Assembly (NCBI GenBank): GCA_049296795.1 | Contig: JBAQTC010000018.1 | Span: 1-52,496, forward strand | Direction of reading: 5' to 3' | DNA: 52,496 bases | Source of the DNA: CAXNKH01 sp049296795 | GTDB lineage: Bacteria > Pseudomonadota > Gammaproteobacteria > Burkholderiales > Burkholderiaceae_C | Shown here: in pieces, positions 8,543-17,334 of the stretch | How positions within the stretch are numbered: the stretch's first letter is position 1 | Layout of the letters: each line of letters begins with the position of its first letter | The notes under the pieces: generated by a model | Database searches by the model: none | What the model was told of the DNA's origin: nothing | The model's input: only the letters and a program-made list of their open reading frames with translations | Position numbers and translations under genes: made by a program

Positions 8543-9497
8543 TGCACAAGCGTGGGCGATGCTGTGCCTGCGTTGGCAAAACCCAGGTCATTGGTTCGAT
8601 GAGTCTGTGAGGTCTTCGCAGCGAGACGCTTTTGAACATCTGATCGACATCAAAGCGCTCAAGCCGTTCGTCACAGATAACCGGTATGCCTTGTGTGATT
8701 ACTGTGGTCTGCATACGGCGCAGGTGTTTGGCCAGGGTGGATCGCTGGAATTGAATTGCCCGCAATGTGGCCCGGTGCAGGTCAGGCCCGAACAGTTCAA
8801 GGCCTGGGTCGTGGATGAATCCTGGGTGATCAGAAAACTCCGTGGTGCCCTGGACATCTCAATACAAGACCCAAGCATTGCGATCACCCACGACATCTGG
8901 CGCTTGGGGCAGTATCAGCGCCGACCGGTCTTTCTGGCGCGCAGGTTTGATTCTGTGCTGCACCAACCCTCGGCGATTGCGCGCGCAAGCGGCGCTGCAA
9001 TGCCTTGGTTGATCACAACCAAGCCCATGCGCAACGTTGAGTCTGAGCCGGCCCCAGGCGTTTGCAACTGGTTGCCCATGCAGGAACGGTTCACGTTGTA
9101 TGGCGCCAGCCTCAGTGTGCTCGAACCAGGCGTGCGAGCTGGCCTTGCCACGGACATGACGCAGGCGGTGCACGGGGTGTTTTCTCAGGACTTTCGGTGG
9201 GCCAATAACCGCAACAGGGAAGGCGAGTCTGGGGAACCTGTCGCATTGTCGGTTGCTCAGGCCAAAGTGTTTAAAGCGTTGTGGCATTTCGCTGGCAAGC
9301 CCCAGGAGGCTCACACCATCATGTCGCACGCCGGCCTGTCCAGCGATAAGCCCATCGACGTCTTCAAGGTCAAACCCAAAAACAAAGGGGACATCAGGTT
9401 TGAGGCTGCGCTGAGCACCTACAAACAGCTGGTGCAAACCGACCGACGTGCAGGCACCTACGCCATGGCCTGCGCGGCAACAACATTGCCGGCCTGA
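8526..9497 (+). CDS. unknown early phage protein with zinc ribbon, 323 aa
   Basis: I chose ATG 8526 (MSPSRNAQAW), which overlaps the end of the preceding gene by 17 bp; longer starts would run deep into that gene. A CxxC...CxxC pair (CDYCG and CPQCG, about residues 57-80) forms a probable zinc ribbon. The C-terminal third contains LSVAQAKVFKALWHFAGK, which looks like a winged-helix-type segment. No family is recognised. The coupled partner is the 415-aa protein, and the pair may form a complex. A DNA-binding role is plausible but not shown. Confidence 0.78.
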   Translation: MSPSRNAQAWAMLCLRWQNPGHWFDESVRSSQRDAFEHLIDIKALKPFVTDNRYALCDYCGLHTAQVFGQGGSLELNCPQCGPVQVRPEQFKAWVVDESWVIRKLRGALDISIQDPSIAITHDIWRLGQYQRRPVFLARRFDSVLHQPSAIARASGAAMPWLITTKPMRNVESEPAPGVCNWLPMQERFTLYGASLSVLEPGVRAGLATDMTQAVHGVFSQDFRWANNRNREGESGEPVALSVAQAKVFKALWHFAGKPQEAHTIMSHAGLSSDKPIDVFKVKPKNKGDIRFEAALSTYKQLVQTDRRAGTYAMACAATTLPA

Positions 9498-9560
9498 TCG
9501 AGCCAACACCAGCGCCCACGGCGAGCCACATTGGCTCGCCGTTTTCAATTGTGCCGGAGG

Positions 9561-9671
9561 TTGGCCAGCCCTTGGCCAGCCATTGGCGAACCCTTAGCGA
9601 ACCTATGGCGAACCTATGGCGAACTGAAACTTTCGGCCCAGTTCGCCACCCAGTTCCTTATCAGTTCGCCA
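9561..9671. repeat. 11-bp iteron array with inverted copies (candidate origin or operator)
   Basis: Six head-to-tail 11-bp units run from 9561 to 9626: TTGGCCAGCCC, TTGGCCAGCCA, TTGGCGAACCC, TTAGCGAACCT, ATGGCGAACCT and ATGGCGAACTG. After a 12-bp gap the reverse complement CAGTTCGCCA occurs at 9639-9648 and 9662-9671, with a degenerate copy at 9650-9660. The near-helical spacing would place all sites on one face of the DNA. It lies between the early operon and the AlpA-like gene. Confidence 0.75.
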
Positions 9672-9723
9672 TACAAATCCTCCAATAGCAGCGTTGTTCA
9701 TCACCTTTAAGAAAGGCTTACCA

Positions 9724-9993
9724 ATGCTGCAATCAACACCAGCACATCGCGGTTCATCTGTCAATTTGACGATTCCCGCATCACCGCAACCGCACGAGCG
9801 CCGTGTCTTGTCTGAAATCGAACTGGCTCAGCGCTGGGGCGTGAGTCCCAAGACGCTGCAACGCTGGCGATCTGAGGGCAGGGGTCCGCACTATCTCAAG
9901 CTTTCCAAACGGGTGACCTATCCGCTGGAAACCGTGACTGAGTACGAGCACAGCGCCCTGCATGTCTCAACCTCCGAGCGCGTCATCAAGTGA
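9724..9993 (+). CDS. AlpA/excisionase-like HTH protein
   Basis: An 89-aa protein with a MerR/AlpA-type winged HTH: LSEIELAQRWGVSPKTLQRWRSEGRGPHYLKL (HTH_17 type, about residues 30-62). Such proteins act as excisionases or small transcription factors. ATG 9724 is preferred over the in-frame TTG 9694, because AAGAAAGG sits 8 bp before it. The iteron array ends 50 bp upstream, making this protein a candidate ligand. GTG 9990 of the next frame overlaps its stop. Confidence 0.88.
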   Translation: MLQSTPAHRGSSVNLTIPASPQPHERRVLSEIELAQRWGVSPKTLQRWRSEGRGPHYLKLSKRVTYPLETVTEYEHSALHVSTSERVIK

Positions 9994-10004
9994 GGGCCAA
10001 AGTC

Positions 10005-10511
10005 ATGACTAACGATCAAACTTTACCCGTGTGCATCGAGCAGGCCATGCCGCTTGCCGAAATGAGTGTGACGCAAATTTCAGCCTTGCCCCAGGCGCAG
10101 TTGCAAGAAGCGCATTCCCACCTGATCAACCTGCAATCGATGGTCAAGGCGGTCCTAGACCGCATGCATACCGCTCTGGAGCAGCGTTACGCTGAGCCAG
10201 CCAAAGCGGCTCGTCTGGACAGCGGGCGCGACTTTGGTGTCTGTCACATCAATGACGGCGCACTGAGAGTCACGGTGGATCTGCCCAAAAAAGTGAGCTG
10301 GGATCAGGCGCTGTTGTCCGCCAGCGCCGCACGCATCGTTGCGGCTGGCGAGTCGGTTGCCACCTACATCGACACCGACTACTCGATTCCTGAAGGGCGC
10401 TTTAACAACTGGCCAGCGGTGCTCAAGGAGCATTTCGCCCAGGCCCGCACGGTCAAACCCGGTAAGCCGAGCTACCGGCTCGCGCTCATCGACTCCGAAG
10501 GAGGTGTTTGA
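10005..10511 (+). CDS. unknown phage protein, 168 aa
   Basis: Start ATG 10005 (MTNDQTL) is used; GTG 9990 overlapping the previous stop is also possible. The N-terminal half is helical (QLQEAHSHLINLQSMVKAVLDRMH). The C-terminal half has VTVDLPKKVSWDQALL and IDTDYSIPEGRFNNWP. It sits immediately before the Sak4-like ATPase with a 1-bp stop/start overlap (TGATG), so a recombination-accessory role is plausible. No domain recognised. Confidence 0.8.
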   Translation: MTNDQTLPVCIEQAMPLAEMSVTQISALPQAQLQEAHSHLINLQSMVKAVLDRMHTALEQRYAEPAKAARLDSGRDFGVCHINDGALRVTVDLPKKVSWDQALLSASAARIVAAGESVATYIDTDYSIPEGRFNNWPAVLKEHFAQARTVKPGKPSYRLALIDSEGGV

Positions 10512-11353
10512 TGCTTCCCATCATCTCGGCTGAGCAGCGGCTTGCTCAAAAGCGTTGCGCCAAGATCGCTCTTGTCGGCATTCCCGGATCGGGGAAAACA
10601 TCGCAGATCCGAACGCTTGACACGTACAAGACATTGTTCGTCGACACCGAGGCGGGCGACTTGTCAATTCTTGATTGGCAGGGCGACACCTTGCGCCCAC
10701 GCAGCTGGCCCGAGTTTCGCGATTTGGTGGTGTTCCTGGCAGGACCGATGCCCACTGCCAGTGCCGATCAAGCCTTCTCGCAAGCCCACTTCGAGCATGT
10801 TTGCGCCAAGTTCGGTGACCCGGCGCAACTGGCCAAGTACGACACCTACTTTGTCGACAGCCTGACGGTGCTCTCGCGCTTGTGCTTTACCTGGTGCAAG
10901 ACCCAGCCACAAGCCGTGAGTGAAAAAACCGGCAAACCCGACAACCGTGGCGCTTATGGCCTGTTGGGTCAGGAAATGATCACAGCGCTCACCCACTTGC
11001 AGCACGTGCGTGACAAGCATGTCATTTATGTGGCCATCCTGGAGGAGAAAACCGACGAGTTCAACCGGCGCTTTTGCCAGTTGCAGTTAGAGGGCAGCAA
11101 GACCGCGTTGGAGTTGCCAGGGGTCCTAGACGAGGTCATCACCTTGGCCATCCTGAAGGCCGACGATGGCACCGCCTACCGGGGTTTTGTCACCCGGGCA
11201 GACAACCCGTATGGCTACCCCAGCAAAGACCGCAGCGGTCGCCTGGACGCCATTGAAGAGCCCGATCTCGGAAAACTCATCGCCAAGTGCCTGGGGCAAA
11301 AACCGGACGCGGTCACGCCCCCACCACCAATTCCACCAACCCCATCAATTTAA
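10511..11353 (+). CDS. AAA/RecA-fold ATPase, Sak4-like phage recombinase
   Basis: 280 aa. A Walker A motif GIPGSGKTS near residues 22-30 is followed by LFVDTEAGDLSIL, and a Walker B-like YFVDSLT lies near 116. This matches the AAA_24 / Sak4 family of phage single-strand annealing and RecA-like ATPases. The Pro-rich C-terminal tail (PPPPIPPTPSI) is probably flexible. The neighbour downstream is a DNA-binding candidate, and the operon also has a PD-(D/E)XK nuclease, so the set resembles a phage homologous recombination module. The Sak4 assignment rests on motif and context, not on an alignment. Confidence 0.85.
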   Translation: MLPIISAEQRLAQKRCAKIALVGIPGSGKTSQIRTLDTYKTLFVDTEAGDLSILDWQGDTLRPRSWPEFRDLVVFLAGPMPTASADQAFSQAHFEHVCAKFGDPAQLAKYDTYFVDSLTVLSRLCFTWCKTQPQAVSEKTGKPDNRGAYGLLGQEMITALTHLQHVRDKHVIYVAILEEKTDEFNRRFCQLQLEGSKTALELPGVLDEVITLAILKADDGTAYRGFVTRADNPYGYPSKDRSGRLDAIEEPDLGKLIAKCLGQKPDAVTPPPPIPPTPSI

Positions 11354-11363
11354 AGGACCCATC

Positions 11364-12038
11364 ATGAACGCCTATTCCTCCAATACCTCTAATACCTCCA
11401 GCAACTGGAACGACTTTAACGACGCCGACGCGCAGCACTCCGGCTTTGATGTGATCCCCAAGGGGGCGACCGTGCCGGTGCGCATGACGCTCAAACCCGG
11501 CGGCTTTGATGACCACAGCCAGGGCTGGAGCGGCGGTTACGCCACCCAGTCCTTTGAGACCGGCGCGGTGTACCTGGCTTGCGAATTCGTGGTGACCGCC
11601 GGTGAATATGCCAAGCGCAAGATGTGGAGCAACATTGGTTTGTACTCCGCCAAGGGACCCACCTGGGGCCAGATGGGACGCAGTTTTCTGCGTGGCGCGC
11701 TCAATTCGGCACGCAACGTCCACCCCAAGGACGAAACACCCCAGGCCGCTGCTGCACGACGCATCGAGAGTTTTGCTGATCTCGATGGCCTGGAATTCAT
11801 CGCCCGGGTCGACATCGAGAAAGATGCCAAGGGCGTGGATCGCAATGTGGTGAAGATGGCGCTGGAGCCCGATCACCCGGATTACGCCAAATTCAAGGGT
11901 GTTATTTCCAGGGTCAATCCGGGTGGCTCAGGCGGGGGCAACTCCGGTGCTCCCGCGCAGGCCACGCCACCGTACCAAGCAAGTGCTGCTACCCAGCCAC
12001 GCGAGAGCGTAACGGGTAAACCGTCTTGGGCGCAGTGA
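11364..12038 (+). CDS. phage single-strand DNA-binding candidate
   Basis: 224 aa from ATG 11364, preceded by AAAGGA. The core has beta-rich segments (FDVIPKGATVPVRMTLKPGG, YLACEFVVTAGEYAKRKMWSNIGLY) followed by a helical part. This is a layout like the DUF669/SSB-like proteins that follow AAA_24 ATPases in phages. The C-terminal 45 residues are disordered (Gly/Ser/Ala/Pro) and end in KPSWAQ. It is likely a recombination or replication accessory protein acting with the ATPase upstream. The family assignment is tentative. Confidence 0.7.
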   Translation: MNAYSSNTSNTSSNWNDFNDADAQHSGFDVIPKGATVPVRMTLKPGGFDDHSQGWSGGYATQSFETGAVYLACEFVVTAGEYAKRKMWSNIGLYSAKGPTWGQMGRSFLRGALNSARNVHPKDETPQAAAARRIESFADLDGLEFIARVDIEKDAKGVDRNVVKMALEPDHPDYAKFKGVISRVNPGGSGGGNSGAPAQATPPYQASAATQPRESVTGKPSWAQ

Positions 12039-12048
12039 GGGGCTGGCC

Positions 12049-12912
12049 ATGGAAACTTCACTGACACCCAAGCGCCGGGTCACCCACTACGGGGTCGCCC
12101 GTTTCGGTGAGATGGGCTGCGAGGCCGTCGTACTGGACGACGGCAGTCGCGGCTACTTGCGCCGCCAGATGGCGCAAATGATCGGTCAGCACATCAATAA
12201 TCGGAGTAGCCGTTTTGCCCAGATTTGCGTCGATTTCGCACCTAAGTCATTGTCACTGTTGGAGAAATCGGACTCGCAGATTTTGATGCCGCACGGCGGG
12301 GTGGCGCAGTTCTTCCCCGCTGGCGTGGTGCCCGACATCGCCAGTGGTGTGATTGCGGCAGCACTTGAAGGCCGGCTACACAAGTCGCGCCTGGGCATGG
12401 TGGCACCTTGTCTGAAGATCATCCACGCCCTGGCCACCACCGGTGAAGTGGCGCTGATCGACGAGGCTACGGGCTATCAGCATCACCGCGCACCCGACGC
12501 GTTGCAGGAGCTGATCGCCAAACTGCTTCGCCAGTCGAGCGCCTCTTGGGAGCGCAGGTTCCAGCCGAATTACTACCGCGCTCTGTACCGGCTGTTCGGC
12601 TGGAACTACCACGGTCACGACCAGAACCCGCCGCACGTGATTGGGCAGATCACATCGCGCTGGGTTTATGGACCTGTGCTGCCTGCGCAGCTGCTCGATG
12701 AGATTCGTGCTCGCAAGACCCTCACAGAGAAGCATCACCAGTGGCTGAGCGGACAAGGCCTGGCACATCTGGAAACCCAGATCCACGCGGTCACCGCCAT
12801 CGCGCGCAGTTCGATGAGCTACCGGGATTTTGATCGGCGCTGTGAGGCGGCCTTCGCAGGCGGCGCGCTGCAGCTCGCTTTGATGTTCGAAGAACTTGAG
12901 GAGGGCGCGTGA
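12049..12912 (+). CDS. P63C domain phage protein
   Basis: 287 aa. The C-terminal half carries the P63C domain: ALIDEATGYQHHR, RRFQPNYYRALYRLFGW, PHVIGQITSRWVYGPVLP and HHQWLSGQGLAHLETQIHAV, ending near residue 265. Family members are phage proteins of unknown biochemical function. The stop overlaps the next gene's GTG start by 3 bp. It belongs to the replication and recombination operon. Confidence 0.88.
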   Translation: METSLTPKRRVTHYGVARFGEMGCEAVVLDDGSRGYLRRQMAQMIGQHINNRSSRFAQICVDFAPKSLSLLEKSDSQILMPHGGVAQFFPAGVVPDIASGVIAAALEGRLHKSRLGMVAPCLKIIHALATTGEVALIDEATGYQHHRAPDALQELIAKLLRQSSASWERRFQPNYYRALYRLFGWNYHGHDQNPPHVIGQITSRWVYGPVLPAQLLDEIRARKTLTEKHHQWLSGQGLAHLETQIHAVTAIARSSMSYRDFDRRCEAAFAGGALQLALMFEELEEGA

Positions 12913-13412
12913 AATGCTGGGTCTGTACACGACAAGCCAAGGGCTACGGCCACTCGGACAACCGCTACCCCATCGCAAGCCCCAGGCGCTATCCGATCGA
13001 TTGGGTGTTTTGCTCAAGGCGTTGCCAGGACGCGTTTCACCAGTGCTACGGGTCCTGGACCCGGGCGCTGGACCAGGGTCTTGCGCCGGAGGTTGCCATG
13101 GTTGATGCCACGCCACTGGAACAAGCAGCCATGCGCTCGTGCCTGAAATCCTTTGGGGAAGCGGCCAGTGCGATCGGGTTCGATAAGCCCCTGGGGGCGT
13201 ACTCAGAGGCGCAAGCGTTGTCCGTGATCGAAGCCATCGTTACTGCCTATGTCGACGAGATGGCCGCGCAACATGAACGCAGCAAATACCCCAGCGTGCG
13301 CATGCCCGGCGTGAAACCGGTCATTGACCCGATCCGTGAGGCCGAACAACCCCTGGTGGAGAACCCTTTTGCCGATATGGAAGACGACCTGCCGTGGGAG
13401 GTCAAGCCATGA
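12909..13412 (+). CDS. phage zinc-finger protein, DUF6511-like
   Basis: 167 aa from GTG 12909, which overlaps the previous TGA (GTGA). The N-terminus MKCWVCTRQAKGYGHSD...YPIDWVFCSRRCQDAFH has CxxC and CxxxC pairs, so a zinc finger is likely (about residues 3-40). This arrangement fits DUF6511-type phage proteins. The C-terminus is acidic and ends EDDLPWEVKP. ATG of the nuclease gene overlaps the stop (ATGA). Function unknown; a nuclease or replication accessory is suggested only by context. Confidence 0.82.
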   Translation: MKCWVCTRQAKGYGHSDNRYPIASPRRYPIDWVFCSRRCQDAFHQCYGSWTRALDQGLAPEVAMVDATPLEQAAMRSCLKSFGEAASAIGFDKPLGAYSEAQALSVIEAIVTAYVDEMAAQHERSKYPSVRMPGVKPVIDPIREAEQPLVENPFADMEDDLPWEVKP

Positions 13413-14146
13413 TCGACTTCAATTCCAGCGCCAGCCTCTCGGGCCAGATCGAAGCCTTGATGGACCAGGCTCTGCAAGCCGAGAACGCTGCCACTGCCCC
13501 GCGTGAATATCTGGGCGGCTCACGGCTCGGTGCGGCATGCGAGCGGCAACTGCAGTACGAGTACGCCAAGGCACCGGTGGATCACGGCAAGGGTTTTTCA
13601 GGACGGTTGTTGCGCATCTTCGAGCGTGGCCACCGCACCGAGGACATGGTGATCCGCTGGTTGCGCCTGGCCGGGTTCACGCTGAAGACCGAGGATGGCA
13701 ACGGCCATCAGTTCGGCTTCTCGGTGGCCGGTGGGCGGCTGCGCGGTCACGTTGACGGCGTGGTGATTGCCGGCCCCGAGGGATTCTCCTACCCCGCCCT
13801 TTGGGAAAACAAGTGTCTGGGCTCCAAATCCTGGCGCGACCTTCAAAAGAACGGGCTGGCGATTTCCAAACCCATCTACGCCGCGCAAGTGGCGGTGTAC
13901 CAGGCCTATCTCGACTTGTTCGATCACCCGGCGATCTTCACCGCGGTCAACGCTGACACGATGGAGATTTACGTCGAGCGTGTGCCCTTCGATCCGGCGC
14001 TGGCCCAGCGCATGTCGGACCGCGCCGTGCGTGTGATCACCGCCACCGACGCGCAGGAGCAGTTGCCGCGCGCCTTTCTCGACCCCACCCACTTTGAATG
14101 CAAATTTTGCGCTTATGCACAGCGCTGCTGGAGGACCACCCCATGA
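13409..14146 (+). CDS. PD-(D/E)XK nuclease family protein (Cas4/RecB-like exonuclease)
   Basis: 245 aa from ATG 13409. The PD-(D/E)XK core is visible: GHVDGVV (acidic residue of motif II), then ALWENKC (the E-x-K of motif III), followed by QVAVYQAYL (motif with Gln/Tyr). The C-terminus has FECKFCAYAQRCW, a cysteine cluster of the type that binds an iron-sulfur cluster in Cas4/AddB-like nucleases. It probably resects DNA ends for the Sak4-like recombinase. Both borders are 4-bp ATGA overlaps. Confidence 0.87.
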   Translation: MIDFNSSASLSGQIEALMDQALQAENAATAPREYLGGSRLGAACERQLQYEYAKAPVDHGKGFSGRLLRIFERGHRTEDMVIRWLRLAGFTLKTEDGNGHQFGFSVAGGRLRGHVDGVVIAGPEGFSYPALWENKCLGSKSWRDLQKNGLAISKPIYAAQVAVYQAYLDLFDHPAIFTAVNADTMEIYVERVPFDPALAQRMSDRAVRVITATDAQEQLPRAFLDPTHFECKFCAYAQRCWRTTP

Positions 14147-14364
14147 AACCAACCTTGCCTGGACCCAACGTGGTCGGAGAAGTCTTTGTCGATGCCGCTG
14201 AGGCCGCCTTCATCCTGAATCTGCCCAGGTATTACCTGGCCAATCCCGCCGTCCGTACCAAGATGCGTGTTCCGTACTTTCGCATCGGGCGGATGGTGCG
14301 CTTCAAGCTGTCGCAGCTTGAGGCGTGGCAGCGCGCTTGTCACCCTGCGGGAGGCCGAGTATGA
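14143..14364 (+). CDS. small HTH (excisionase-like) protein
   Basis: 73 aa. AEAAFILNLPRYYLANPAVRTKMRVPYFRIGRMVRFKLSQLEAW is the classic HTH_17/excisionase layout, split here as a recognition helix followed by a wing with FRIGR..RF. ATGA overlaps join it to both neighbours. A candidate recombination directionality factor or transcription regulator; which of these cannot be said. Confidence 0.83.
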   Translation: MKPTLPGPNVVGEVFVDAAEAAFILNLPRYYLANPAVRTKMRVPYFRIGRMVRFKLSQLEAWQRACHPAGGRV

Positions 14365-15005
14365 GTGACTATCGACTGCGAATCACGGTACGCAATGCCC
14401 GACTGTTGCGCGCCATCGAAGCCAAGGGCCATCGTGCGGGCGAGGCGTTTGCAGCAGCAGCGGGAATTGCCTACACCAGCTCGCTGTTGCCGTATCTGAA
14501 CCTAACCCGGTCTCCGATCGGCAGAGATGGTCTGCTGCGCGATTGTGCCTGGTCATTATGCGACTACCTCGGCGCATCGCCTGATGAACTGTGGTCCGAC
14601 GAGCAGTTGACGCCGCTGGCAAAAAACGCAGTGCAAAAGGATTTCAGTTGCGAACAAGTGCAGTCCCTTTGCTCGTCTGCGAGCAGTGAAGATCTGGATC
14701 CACTGTCCTTGGCGGCCCAGGGCCAGGCCGCGCGACTTCTGCAGGCGTCACTTGGTGAACTCACGCTCAGGGAGGAGACCGTCCTGCGCTACCGATTCGG
14801 TATCGGCGCACCCGAAATGACGCTTTCTGAAGTGGGCGACAAGCTCGCAATGACAAGGGAGAAGGCTCGCCAAATTGAAGCAAAAGCGCTCAGAAAGCTG
14901 CGCCACCCATCACTCAACGCGGCGGCTCTGGCCGATGCATTCGACATTGCCGTGCCGGATTACAGGCAAGGCGTCTTCCCCTCAATTGAGAAACCCTATG
15001 CTTGA
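14361..15005 (+). CDS. XRE-type HTH fused to sigma-70 region 4
   Basis: 214 aa. The N-terminal part (about 8-85: NARLLRAIEAKGHRAGEAFA ... YLGASPDELWSDEQLTP) resembles a Cro/CI-type HTH unit. The C-terminal part (about 135-185) is an excellent sigma-70 region 4: LTLREETVLRYRFGIG, then TLSEVGDKLAMTREKARQIE and ALRKLRHP. Region 2 is absent, so it is not a complete sigma factor. It could recruit RNA polymerase to -35 elements as a phage transcription activator. It overlaps the primase gene by 8 bp. Confidence 0.87.
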   Translation: MSDYRLRITVRNARLLRAIEAKGHRAGEAFAAAAGIAYTSSLLPYLNLTRSPIGRDGLLRDCAWSLCDYLGASPDELWSDEQLTPLAKNAVQKDFSCEQVQSLCSSASSEDLDPLSLAAQGQAARLLQASLGELTLREETVLRYRFGIGAPEMTLSEVGDKLAMTREKARQIEAKALRKLRHPSLNAAALADAFDIAVPDYRQGVFPSIEKPYA

Positions 15006-17331
15006 CTTCAACGAAGCTCCCGCCCCAAACCAGCCGACAGCGCACCTGGAAGATGAACGCGCGGCCCTGCGCACACAGCTGCTCGGTCAACTCGAGTCCG
15101 TCCTGTTCACGCTGTTCCCGGCGGGCAAGGTACGGCGCGGAAAGTTCACCATCGGTGACATTCTGGGCAGCCCCGGCGACAGCCTGGAGATCGTGCTCAC
15201 CGGTGAAAAAGCCGGTTTGTGGACCGATCGCGAAAACGGGGAGGGCGGTGACGTGTTCCACCTCATCGCCACCCATTACCGAGTCGATGTCCAGAAGGAC
15301 TTTGCGAAGGTGCTCCACCTTGGCGCAGAGCTTGTCGGGCGCACGGCCAATCTGCCAGCCAAACCAGCAAGGAAGGCCAAGAAAGAAGCCCCGGTTGATG
15401 AACTGGGCAAGGCCACGGCCAAGTGGGACTACCTCGATGCTTCAGGCCAGCTGATTGCGGTGGTCTATCGCTACGACCCGCCCGGGGGCAAGAAGGAATT
15501 TCGGCCCTGGGATGCCAAGCGCCGCAAGGTGGCACCGCCCGATCCCAGGCCCTTGTACAACCAGCCGGGCCTGGCGAAATCAGACACAGTGGTGCTCGTC
15601 GAGGGCGAGAAATGCGCCCAGGCCTTGATGGATGCCGGCATCTGTGCCACCACAGCGATGTTTGGTGCCAACGCACCGGTGGATAAAACCGACTGGTTGC
15701 CGCTCAAAGGCAAATCGGTTCTGATCTGGCCCGACAAAGACAAGCCGGGCTGGGCTTATGCCGATGCCGCTTCGCAAGCGATGCTCGGCGCTGGCGCGGC
15801 TTCGTGCGCCATTCTCTACGCACCGCAGGACAAACCCGATGGGTGGGATGCGGCCGATGCAGTGGTCGATGGGTTTGATGTTGCCCAGTTCATAGCCCGG
15901 GGCCCGCGCATGCAAATGCAGTTTCCCGTGGACGCACCGGATGAAAACCCTGCAGATGCGCCTGACGGCGAGGATGCCCCTAACGTGCCACCGGCCAGGG
16001 ATGCCGTCTGGAACAGTGAAGATGCGCTGGCACTCAATTTCACCAAACGCTACCGCCACGACTGGCGTTACGTGGCCTCCTGGGGCAAGTGGCTGATGTG
16101 GGACGGCCAGCGCTGGCGGACCGAGGACACGCTGGGGGCGACCGATCTGGTGCGCAACGTCTGCCGGCAGGCTGCCCTCAAGGCGGCCAGCCCTAAAACG
16201 GCGGTGAAACTGGCAGGATCGAGCACCATCAGTGGGGTCGAGCGAATGGCGCGCGCCGACCGGCGTCATGCCGGCACGGCAGACGAGTGGGACGCTGACC
16301 GCTGGTTGCTGAACACGCCAGACGGTGTGGTGGATCTGCGCACCGGTCGCAAACGTGCACACGAGCGCACCGATCGCATGACCAAGATCACGACTGCCAC
16401 CCCCAGGGGCCAGTGCCCGATCTGGCTTGGGTTCTTGTCAGACGTCACAGGGGGTGACGCCGAACTCATGAATTACCTGCAACGCATGGTCGGCTACTGC
16501 CTGACCGGGGTCACCAGCGAGCACGCCTTGTTCTTTCTCTACGGCACCGGCGCGAACGGTAAATCCGTCTTCGTGAACGTAATTGCCACGATCCTCGGCG
16601 ATTACGCCGCTAACGCACCCATGGACACCTTTATGGAAACACGCTCAGACCGACATCCCACCGACCTTGCGGGCCTGCGCGGTGCGCGCTTCGTCGCATC
16701 AATCGAAACCGAACAGGGCCGACGCTGGAATGAATCCAAGATCAAGACCATCACCGGCGGCGACAAGATCTCCGCACGTTTCATGCGTCAGGACTTCTTT
16801 GACTTCTTCCCGCATTTCAAGCTCTTGATCGCCGGCAACCACAAGCCTTCGATTCGCAATGTGGATGAAGCGATGAAACGCCGGCTGCACATGATTCCGT
16901 TCACCGTGACCATCCCGGCGGAAAAGCGCGACGGCAAGCTGACCGAGAAATTGCTGTTTGAGCGCGACGGCATCCTGGCCTGGGCGATGGAAGGGTGTTT
17001 GCTGTGGCAGCGCCAGGGATTGACCCGCCCGCAAAGCGTGTTGGACGCCACCGATGAATATTTCGAGGCCGAGGACGCGATGGGGCGCTGGTTGGAGGAG
17101 CGCTGTGTACGGGTGGAGGGCGCGAAGTCGCTGACTTCGGAGTTGTTCAATGACTGGAAACAGTGGGCCGAAAACGCAGGGGAATTCATCGGCTCGCAGC
17201 GTCGCTTCTCCGATTTGCTGCTCACCCGCGGGATTGAGAAGTGGCGCAACAACGCCGGGGTGCGCGGGTTTCAGGGCGTGCGGTTGAAAGAGCCGCCGAC
17301 TTTTACACACACCCCTTACGCGGACAACTGA
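14998..17331 (+). CDS. P4-type primase-helicase (D5-like, SF3)
   Basis: 777 aa replication protein. The N-terminal third has a TOPRIM-like primase region (VVLVEGEKCAQALMDAGI near residue 198 and LIWPDKDKPG near 240). The C-terminal half is an SF3 helicase: Walker A GTGANGKS at 516-523, the Walker B region RGARFVASIETEQG near 560, and LLIAGNHKPSIRN (sensor/motif C) near 610. The last 75 residues form a separate domain that is repeated in the next gene. It would unwind and prime at the phage origin. ATG 14998 overlaps the sigma-like gene. Confidence 0.93.
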   Translation: MLDFNEAPAPNQPTAHLEDERAALRTQLLGQLESVLFTLFPAGKVRRGKFTIGDILGSPGDSLEIVLTGEKAGLWTDRENGEGGDVFHLIATHYRVDVQKDFAKVLHLGAELVGRTANLPAKPARKAKKEAPVDELGKATAKWDYLDASGQLIAVVYRYDPPGGKKEFRPWDAKRRKVAPPDPRPLYNQPGLAKSDTVVLVEGEKCAQALMDAGICATTAMFGANAPVDKTDWLPLKGKSVLIWPDKDKPGWAYADAASQAMLGAGAASCAILYAPQDKPDGWDAADAVVDGFDVAQFIARGPRMQMQFPVDAPDENPADAPDGEDAPNVPPARDAVWNSEDALALNFTKRYRHDWRYVASWGKWLMWDGQRWRTEDTLGATDLVRNVCRQAALKAASPKTAVKLAGSSTISGVERMARADRRHAGTADEWDADRWLLNTPDGVVDLRTGRKRAHERTDRMTKITTATPRGQCPIWLGFLSDVTGGDAELMNYLQRMVGYCLTGVTSEHALFFLYGTGANGKSVFVNVIATILGDYAANAPMDTFMETRSDRHPTDLAGLRGARFVASIETEQGRRWNESKIKTITGGDKISARFMRQDFFDFFPHFKLLIAGNHKPSIRNVDEAMKRRLHMIPFTVTIPAEKRDGKLTEKLLFERDGILAWAMEGCLLWQRQGLTRPQSVLDATDEYFEAEDAMGRWLEERCVRVEGAKSLTSELFNDWKQWAENAGEFIGSQRRFSDLLLTRGIEKWRNNAGVRGFQGVRLKEPPTFTHTPYADN

Positions 17332-17334
17332 ACT

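Noticed and set aside
9561..9671. CRISPR array
   Set aside because: The units are 11 bp, contiguous and without spacers, so this is an iteron-type array.
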